A stretch of DNA of 64,000 nt from Evernia prunastri (lineage: Eukaryota > Ascomycota > Lecanoromycetes > Lecanorales > Parmeliaceae), in the NCBI GenBank assembly GCA_003184365.1, contig NKYR01000081.1, positions 121,519-185,518 on the forward strand, written 5' to 3'. Below the pieces are notes generated by a model, which was not told where the DNA came from, made no database searches, and saw only the letters and a program-made list of their open reading frames with translations. Of the stretch, positions 57,011 through 64,000 are shown piece by piece. Each line of letters starts with the position of its first letter. The stretch's first letter is position 1. The translations under genes were made by a program, and so were the position numbers.

Positions 57011-58921
57011 CCATCGTTCGAAAGCGGAGAGCGTTCAATTATACCCTGATTTGAAAAGATACCATCATCAGCGAGCGAGCGAGCCCCCGGCCCTGGATCG
57101 TGGTAGAATGATTGCATCACCTACCCCGTTGTAATAAGCATCTAATCTTCCTCTTCTTCTTCTGTTTCTTTACCCACGACATCGGACCCTCCCAGGACCC
57201 CACCATCGGAACGAGGTCGCTGCGGCTGTATAGTGTACATTTGCGCTGGATCAAAGGCACCTTGACGCAGGCATTTTTTTTGGTCTAGCGGCACAGCCAT
57301 ATCAACATATCCCCCCCCCCTTCCCACAACCCAACCCAACCCACCTCCCAACGAGCGACATAAGTTTTTTTTTTCCTTTGTCATTACAAGCATCCGGGTG
57401 GCGTTTCCTTTTTTACAGAGAGAACTCCTCATTTCCCCCCCGCCCCCCGGCCCCCCTCTTCTCCCCATCTCCCCCCAACCTCTTTGACGGGCTGCGACCC
57501 CGTATACCTAATTTTCTTGCATTTGTCCCCCATCGGTGGGACTTGGGAGAGGGGGGGCAATTCGGAAAATAGAGAGAGAGAGAGACAGAGAGAGGGGATT
57601 TGGGCAAAAAAGGGCAGATTGTAAATCTTCTAGCTACTTACACTTACAAACCCATTATTTTTTTCTCCCCCAAAAAGAGGAAAAGAGGGAAGAGAAAGGA
57701 AGGAAGGAACCTTCAAAAACCCGTTTTTCCATGTTCTATGTTCATGTGCTCCATCTTCACACACACACACACTGGCGAATATCTATCTGTCCGTCTGCAT
57801 ATCTGAACCGTTGAGAACCCACCGCAGGCCCCCCCCCACCCCGGGGGTGACGTGAACCCACCCACATTTCGGAACGGATCAGCAGCGTCGATCCATCTCA
57901 TCTCATTTCATTCGTTAAGGATCAGTCGCGCTGGTTCTCCCAATCGGTGCCCGCTTTGCTTTGGTTCTGGTTTCTTTGATGAGGAGCTAGCTACTTACTC
58001 GATGTTACTCGCTTCCTCACTCACCCACTCACCAGCACCAAATCTCCTCCGTCTTCTGACCGGACCCGACCTGACTTGACTTTGATAAGCGCCGAAAGGA
58101 TCATCCGGGCGAGGGGCGGGTGCGAGCGAGCGAGCCAGTCCAGTCTTTTTCTTCTAGGGAGGGAGGGAGGGAGGGAGGGTCCGTGGACTGGAAGTGGCTA
58201 GCTAGATAGATGGGTTCGGATGGGATGGGCTAGGCAGGTAAGGCAGGTCAGGTCAGAAGGTGGGGCTGGGCTGGGCTAGGCTGGGGCTGCACCGGCGGAG
58301 ATGGGACGGGGGAGATTGGGACGGCTGGTTGGTTGGAGATTGGAGATTGTGCTCTCTGTTTATCTTTGGCTTGTTTCCCTTTCATGCTACGAGTCGCGCT
58401 CTTCTTTCTTCTTCGGGGTGTTTGGCTTAACGCTCTTTTCGCCACGCTCGTTTTTTCTTACATCTTTAACACACGCTGACGCCTGTCGCTGCGATCTGGG
58501 GTCAACCAAGCAAGCAAAACCAAACCAAACCAACGGATGATTATCTTCTATCCCTTAAGAACGGAGCGCGGATTTTTTTTTTCTTTTGAGAGAGAGAGCT
58601 CTGTGCGACAACGCGCTGGTGCGTTGGATTTGCGGCGCTAAGACGGACTTCTTTCCTCTTCTCGTCTCTTCTTCTCTTCTCTCGAGCTCGTGTGTCACTG
58701 CCAATTCTTCTCAACACTCTTGGACCCCGCTTCCTCGCTCGCTTGCTCGTGTGTTTTGCTCGCGGGTTCGAATCGACACCGTCGCCCGTCTCTGCTCGAA
58801 TGGTGAGAAGAAGGGGAAGAGGGGACACGGCCCCTTTTTTTGTTGTCTTAACGGAGATAAGATAGCTCGTGCGTCCTTTTTTGCTGTTGTTGTTGGTTTG
58901 GGAGTGAGTGAGTGAGTCGGA
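57011..58921. other. Intergenic, long regulatory/leader region
   Basis: About 1.9 kb with many homopolymer and pyrimidine/purine runs. A GGGA repeat at 58157-58179 (six GGG runs) could form a G-quadruplex. No gene seen. Confidence 0.5.
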
Positions 58922-59976
58922 ATGGATGACGCTGCTGGTGAGGTCGCGCTCGCTGTCGCTGCTGCGGTTGAGACAGGTGCCGGTATGTTATATACTCTAC
59001 GCCCTATAGACCTGTTGCGATCGATCATCTGTTTAATCTTAGGTTCTTGCCTCAGCAAAGCGCTCAAAAGAAAATAGAAACAGAAATAGGAATGCAAGGT
59101 ACTGACGTGTTTTCATTCAACAACTAGCATCACCACAACCACCACCACAACCACCACAACCACCACCACAACCACCACAATCATCACCACAACCACAACC
59201 ACAACCACAACCACAACCACAATCACCACCACAGCAACCACCAAACCCCCCCACCCCCACCCCACTCCTCCTCGCCGTCCCCTCCTACCACGACCCCACC
59301 ACCGGCGCCCTCCACCTCCCCGCCCTCGAATCCACCCGCCGCGCCCTGCGCGCCCGCGGCATCTTCCACATCTGGCGCTGCTGCAACTGCACCTCGCGCA
59401 CCGCCGTCGTCGACGGGTCGAAACTGTGCTCGGGGGGGCGGTGCGGGCATAGGCGCTGCGAGTGGGGGTGCACGTGGTTGACGATGGGGGGGAGCGGGTT
59501 CGAGGGGTTGGGGGGAGGGGGNGGGGAGGAGAGGGAGAGCGAGGGGGGAGGAGGGGGGTGATGATGATGATGATGATGATGGGAAGGATGCTGATGGGGG
59601 GGAGGCTGATGCTGATGCTGATGATTATGATGATGAAGGAGAAGAGAAGGGATCAGAGTATCCATTAGCATCATCAACCTCATCTCGGCAACCCACCGAT
59701 GTCGGATTCTGCCGCCGCGTCGTCCAAAACACCACCATCACCAACACCACCTCCTCAACCACCAGCTCAACCCCGCAGCAGCTCCCCACCCCTCCCACCG
59801 AACAGCGCCCCGACCAAGGCGTCACATCCGTCGCGCTGCAAAAGCAAAGGCGGCAGCGCTACTGGATCTGCTGCGCCTGCGGCGAGGGGCGGAACCGCGC
59901 TGGCGAGACGGGGTGTCGGGTTGGGATTTGTGCGCATGAGAGGGGGGGGTGCTGTGGGGGGGAGTGGGAAGGCTGA
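58922..59976 (+). CDS. Pro/Gln-rich protein with two Cys-rich modules, frame broken near an N
   Basis: Exon 1 (58922-58982, MDDAAGEVALAVAAAVETGA) is followed by a 145-bp intron (GTATGT...ACTAG) and exon 2 from 59128. Exon 2 opens with Pro/Gln repeats and then a first module, HIWRCCNCTSRTAVV...CSGGRCGHRRCEWGC. The frame hits TGA at 59559 after a Gly-rich run. The +1 frame, open from the Gly/Asp run (GDDDDDDDGK) to TGA at 59974, holds a second similar module, RYWICCACGEG...CRVGICAHERGGCC. The pattern (W-x-CC-x-C...C...GxCxHxRxxC) is shared. The break lies in a G-run beside the ambiguous base at 59522, so a one-base assembly error is the simplest explanation. Zinc binding is likely; function unknown. 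Confidence 0.6.
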
Positions 59977-60021
59977 GGGGGGGAGGGGGGGAAGAGGGGG
60001 GGCGGGATGAAGGGGGGGGAN

Positions 60022-60538
60022 CGAAGGGCCTTTCAAAGTCATTAAAGTCGTGGGATCCGCATACAAGCTTCAACTCCCTCCCACAATGAAGATCCGTCCG
60101 GTCTTCAGTCCTAAGCTATTGACACTCGCTCCGACGGACCCACTGCCTGGCCAGAAGAATCCTTCCCCCCAGCCAGTTGAGACGCCTAAGGGAGACGCCT
60201 GGGTGGTGGAAGATATCCTGGACTCTCGCCGTCACTATGGCAAATTGCAGTACCAAGTGAGATGGAAAGATGATGACGATACCCTCACTTGGTGGAATAC
60301 TGATAATGATGAGTTTGAGGGGGCCCAGGACGTAGTCAATGACTATCACAACAAATATCCGGAGAACCCAGGGCCGCACAACGCTGTTGCCAAGTCAAAG
60401 CGGCCCCGCCGTCTCCGAAATCTCCGGGGTCTCGCCACTATTTTTATCCTTTCTGCTCGCAGACGACTCGCAGGCCAATCTACAGCGCTGGGGCATCGCT
60501 TGCCTGAGGGGGGGGGTAGTGTTACGGACGTACCCTAG
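60022..60538 (+). mobile_element. 3' end of a Ty3/gypsy polyprotein (integrase tail and chromodomain)
   Basis: The frame reads GPFKVIKVVGSAYKLQLPPT, the last integrase strands (GPFKI...YKLxLP). IRPVFSPKLLTLAPTDPLPG follows, then VVEDILDSRRHYGKLQYQVR as the first part of a chromodomain and TWWNTDNDEFEGAQDVV with a basic tail. In the standard chromodomain of this retrotransposon group, WKGY...TWEP stands where WKDDDD...TWWN is found. The frame ends with TAG at 60536, about 19 bases into the LTR. Everything upstream in the element (gag, protease, RT, RNase H, most of integrase) is absent. The element starts at the base after an N. Confidence 0.9.
60505..60519 (+). promoter_or_regulatory. Polypurine tract of the retrotransposon
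   Basis: A run ending GAGGGGGGGGGTAG sits directly before the LTR, the normal position of the plus-strand primer in Ty3/gypsy elements. Confidence 0.7.
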
Positions 60539-60742
60539 GTGTCAGGCACATAGGGAGTGTTTATGGCTATGTGTCTAGCACATAGAGTGTTTATTGGTTA
60601 TTGACACATTCCCATTGACACATAGGCTAGCGGGGATTCTTCCTAGTATTTAAGCGCTCTTCTTCTGTACATATTTCCTCCCTATCTAGTTGTCTTATTC
60701 AATTTACCCCCATTAGACTTGACTCTGGGCACGGTTCTGACA
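60520..60742 (+). mobile_element. 3' LTR (223 bp)
   Basis: Begins TGTTACGGACGTACCC and ends GGTTCTGACA, so it has the TG...CA ends of an LTR. Internal GTGTCAGGCACATAG and similar short inverted pairs are present. The sequence is not RIP-like, unlike what follows. Confidence 0.8.
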
Positions 60743-63700
60743 GATAGAGTTCTTTGAATATCGAGCTCGACGTCGTTTTGCTTATCGACGTAAGACATAA
60801 TAGCTTAAAGACTGTTCGCCTTCGAGATCTTTCTCGACGATAGACTTTAATAAAGTTTAAAAGAGAATTATAAGTATCTCGAGTTAAGTTAATAAATCGA
60901 TTAAAACGACTGACGAATAATCGATAAGAAGATTCTAATTCGAGAAGAAGTGAATTTTAACGTAGTTTCTTTTTATTTATGAAAGTTCGATAATTATATT
61001 ATAGAACGATAGTGTGATTATGAAGAAGATAATTATAATAAAGAATTCGAAGTGTTTAGATATCTTAAATAATGTTTAAACGAAGTAAATTATTAAATCA
61101 AATTTGACGATTTAATCGTCGAATTTTTAAAGTTCTTAAGAAATTTCAAGAGATATTAAAAAGATAAATTGAATTTACGTATAGATAAGATTAATAAAGA
61201 TTTCTATAGTGATATCGCAATCGAATAGACTATTAGCTTTAAAATTGTTTATGTCTAAGCTAAGAGTATAAGAATAAGTTAGATAGCGCTTATTAATAAG
61301 AGTCGATTATATACTTCTAGATATTAAGAAGAGTGTTAAGATTCTTTTTAGCGATTTCTACGTGCGACTAAGCGTAAAGATTAGACGTTTTTTGAATTTG
61401 AAGTTGTAGAAATTGCGAGAGTCGAAAAGATTATATCGTCTGTGAAGTTTATCGAACGAAGAAGAATTTTTCGTTCTTTAAAGATATATCGAAGTAAAAA
61501 GATATAATCGCTGCATCTCGCGTAAAGATATAGCTTATTATCGATACGTCGCTAACGCTTTTAAGCTGTGATAAGATTTTAATTATCTACGAATTAAGTA
61601 GAATTCTAATCTACGAAGAAAAGATTTATAATATCGTTAGTAAATCGATTGACGATAAATATAAAAATTAAAGTCGTAATTGAGATAATAATGCGATTGT
61701 TGCGAAAGATGTAAGAGATAATTTATCGTTATTCGTTATTTATTCTTTAATAGAGTAGTTTTAAATCTACGAAGAATAGTAGATATGCGAATATGAGAAT
61801 TAATAGAGTGCGAAGTTTATTGCTTAATTCTTTAGTAAAGTTAAAGCGTTAATTTATCTTATTATAATTAATATCGCTAATATAAGCTTCGAATTCGACT
61901 AGATATTAATGAAATAATTGATTAGTCTATTTATATTTTTGAATAAATCGCTAAGTAATAATTTTTTTATCAAAGATTAATTCGACTATTTATAGAATTG
62001 AGATATAATTTTAATTGAGATATCGTTATTAGAAGTAACGAGAAGAAGAATACGTTGTTCGACGATTTTCTCAAGACGACTTATAACGTAATATATTATA
62101 TCTATCTCAAATAAATATTAGTTCCCGTTAACTTTAAATTTAATTTAAAGTTTAAAGATAAATCTTTTTAAAGCGACGCGATCGCTATTAAATTTCTTAA
62201 AATTAAATTATTTAAATAATTTATATATGAAGAAGTTATTAAAGATATAAATAAATTTCTTTTTTAGCTTAGTATTGTTAAGTTATTCTTAACGAAGATT
62301 GAGTTACTTTCGCTTTAAAGTTATTCGTTATTTATTTAAAGCGTGTTAAGCACTTTAAAATTCTTGCGATTAAGTCTGAAAATTATTTTAATCAATCTAA
62401 GTTGAGATTATCTTAAATCGAGTCTCTTTTAGCTTCACTTATTAAGCTTTAAAGATATTAAAGAGTCGAGTAAGATCTTCATTAACGACGACGAGAAGAA
62501 TTTTCGAATTAAAGATATAATTTAATTCTACTGAAGAAGATTATTGATTTTCGAAATTGCTAAAGATATCGAGATTTTTAAGAAGATTAAATATGTTTTG
62601 TCACGGTCGTTACAATATATAGGCATATAATAGGTGTAAACGTGATAACTAAGAACTATCGAGAATTCTACTGCTTAAATATATTGTTCGTTAAGTATAT
62701 CTAGATCTAACTAGCTTCTTTTAGGTTAAGTCTTTAGATTAAGTTTAATTAGATTATAGTATCATCTCTCTTCGAAAAAAGACTAATTTTTAGTCGATAT
62801 TAACGTTGAAAAGAAGTATAAGTAGCTTATTAGAAACGTAACAGCTAATTTAAGCACTAAAAGTTTGCGAAAGTTATAGAGTATATTAGAAACGATCGAA
62901 TAGATTTTTAGACGTCGACTAATATCGAAATAAAAATAGAAACGTAGAAATTGAGCTGAAATAGACGATATCGTAAGGATATCGAAATAAAAATATCGAA
63001 GAGTGAGAATCGAAGCGTTTCAGTCGATATCGACGTCGTAATAGACTTGATTTTTTTTTTATTAAGATAGCTTAAAACTTCGAATAGCGATATCGAAATA
63101 GAAGTAAAAAACATTATTTCAAGAAAATAACGAAATTACTTTTTAATAATTACTGAGATAAAGCGATCGTCGATATAAAAACTAATCGTCTTTCGTAAGA
63201 CGAATAATCTAATATTAAGACTCTTAGATCGATAGAATATTTCAAATCGTCGCGAAAGATTTCGATATTACTTAAAAATATTATAATCTTTATTTATATT
63301 GAAATAGAAAATTCGATATTTTTTAAATTAATTATCAAGTGAAATAAACGATAAATCGCGTCGTCTTATTCGACGTCAAATTATATTAAAGCTTTAATTC
63401 TAATATTCGTTAAACTTCGCTCTCTTATTTAAACTTACTATTTTTTCTTAAAATTAATAAATTCGTTAAATAATTCTTAAATAAATCTATTATCGTCGTT
63501 AACTATTTTTAATTCGTCGAGTTAAATTCTTTTATACGATTTTCGAGATTTTTTAGATTACGATAAATTATTTAAAGTTCGTAGTATTTTTAATATATTT
63601 TAAAATTAAGAGAAATTCGTTAAGCGATCGATTAATTTTAATTACGCGAATTTTTTCGAAGATTCGAAATATTCGAGCGCGATATCGAAATTCGAAGTCT

Positions 63701-63886
63701 AAGATTATTAAGATAAAAGTTTAATTTCGTGCGTGATATTTATGCTTACTAAAGACTACGCGAGTTTTTTCGAAGATTCGAAATATTCGAGTTATTAAAA
63801 TAAAAGTTTAATTTTATCGAAATTCGAAGTTTAAAGTTATTGAAATAAAGTAATCTAATGATAAATACTTATACTTGCTAAACGTA
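60743..63886. repeat. RIP-mutated AT-rich block
   Basis: About 3.1 kb rich in TpA and nearly free of CpA/TpG. In 61081-61140, for example, I count six TA and one each of CA and TG, while CG is still frequent. No frame longer than about 70 codons exists. CpA-to-TpA loss is the mark of RIP, so this should be an old transposon, but its identity cannot be read. Its edges are sharp: the LTR on the left and about 63886 on the right. Confidence 0.85.
63643..63845. repeat. Imperfect tandem repeat inside the RIP block
   Basis: The unit ACGCGA-TTTTTTCGAAGATT followed by CGAAATATTCGAG occurs near 63643 and again near 63761. GATAAAAGTTTAATTT and ATCGAAATTCGAAGT recur with it in changed order. Confidence 0.7.
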
Positions 63887-64000
63887 TGAATGAAAAGAAT
63901 CACTCGCCATTGCCTCCTCATCGCACTCGCCATTGCCTCACCTTCGCTGAGTCCAGCGGCCTCACCGTCGGATGGTATGTATATATATCACAATTGTTGA
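63887..64000 (+). other. Normal-composition edge, possible first exon
   Basis: The RIP pattern stops suddenly. ATG at 63887 opens a frame (MNEKNHSPLPPHRTRHC...) ending at a GTATGT-type donor near 63978. The 16-bp sequence CACTCGCCATTGCCTC occurs twice here (63901 and 63925). Too short to judge. Confidence 0.25.

Noticed and set aside
58755..58775. tRNA-like B box (GGTTCGAATC)
   Set aside because: No matching A box, acceptor stem or anticodon arm could be found upstream.
62908..63114. 68-codon minus frame in the AT-rich block
   Set aside because: Composition is that of RIP-mutated DNA; Ile/Ser/Phe bias reflects AT content.
1..64000. CRISPR arrays or bacterial operon features
   Set aside because: No regularly spaced direct repeats; genes are spliced and eukaryotic.

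Overview
The window looks like genomic DNA of a filamentous ascomycete (Pezizomycotina). Most genes carry short introns (about 45-100 bp) with GTRNGT donors, CTRAC-like branch points and YAG acceptors. The protein families are typical of the group: SAT4 rhodopsin-like, DUF3176, DUF7580, CYP52-like P450, HeLo-like and fungal CorA. The right end carries a block with the signature of repeat-induced point mutation (RIP), a process restricted to these fungi. I cannot name the species. Gene models were spliced by eye and checked for phase; family names rest on recognised motifs, not on searches.

Left part (1-13.1 kb): the end of an unrecognised minus-strand gene, a small Clr2-like protein with a very acidic tail, a peroxisomal ABCD half-transporter, an alpha/beta hydrolase, a SAT4 membrane protein, a SAM-dependent methyltransferase, and an NmrA/Rossmann relic broken by a TAG.

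Incompatibility-like part (13.5-36.5 kb): this contains two head-to-head pairs in which a DUF7580-type gene faces a signalling partner. The first pair (a C2H2 protein with an adjoining coiled-coil/DUF8035-like gene, opposite a DUF7580 gene) is decayed: the coiled-coil and DUF7580 genes carry premature stops, all explicable by single C-to-T or G-to-A transitions, and a tandem relic of one module survives. The second pair (a kinase with intact catalytic motifs opposite a HeLo-like plus pseudokinase-like protein) is intact. It resembles the layout of kinase plus four-helix-bundle/pseudokinase executioners. Between the pairs lie a TetX-like flavin monooxygenase, a CYP52-like P450 and a DUF3176 membrane protein. 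A long CorA-like channel gene lies tail-to-tail with the second pair.

Central and right part (36.5-60 kb): a 3.3 kb gene-poor stretch, then a secreted protein made of three repeats of one unrecognised module, a PAF-acetylhydrolase-like lipase, and UTP17 and RPB10 sharing a 265-bp bidirectional promoter. These are followed by a DUF1479 dioxygenase, a GH18 hydrolase, a Psr1-like FCP/SCP phosphatase, and a Pro/Gln-rich protein with two cysteine-rich modules whose frame is broken next to an N in a G-run.

Right end (60-64 kb): only the last part of a Ty3/gypsy polyprotein (integrase tail plus chromodomain) with its 3' LTR, starting exactly at another N, followed by about 3.1 kb of heavily RIP-mutated AT-rich DNA and an abrupt return to normal sequence about 110 bp before the window ends.
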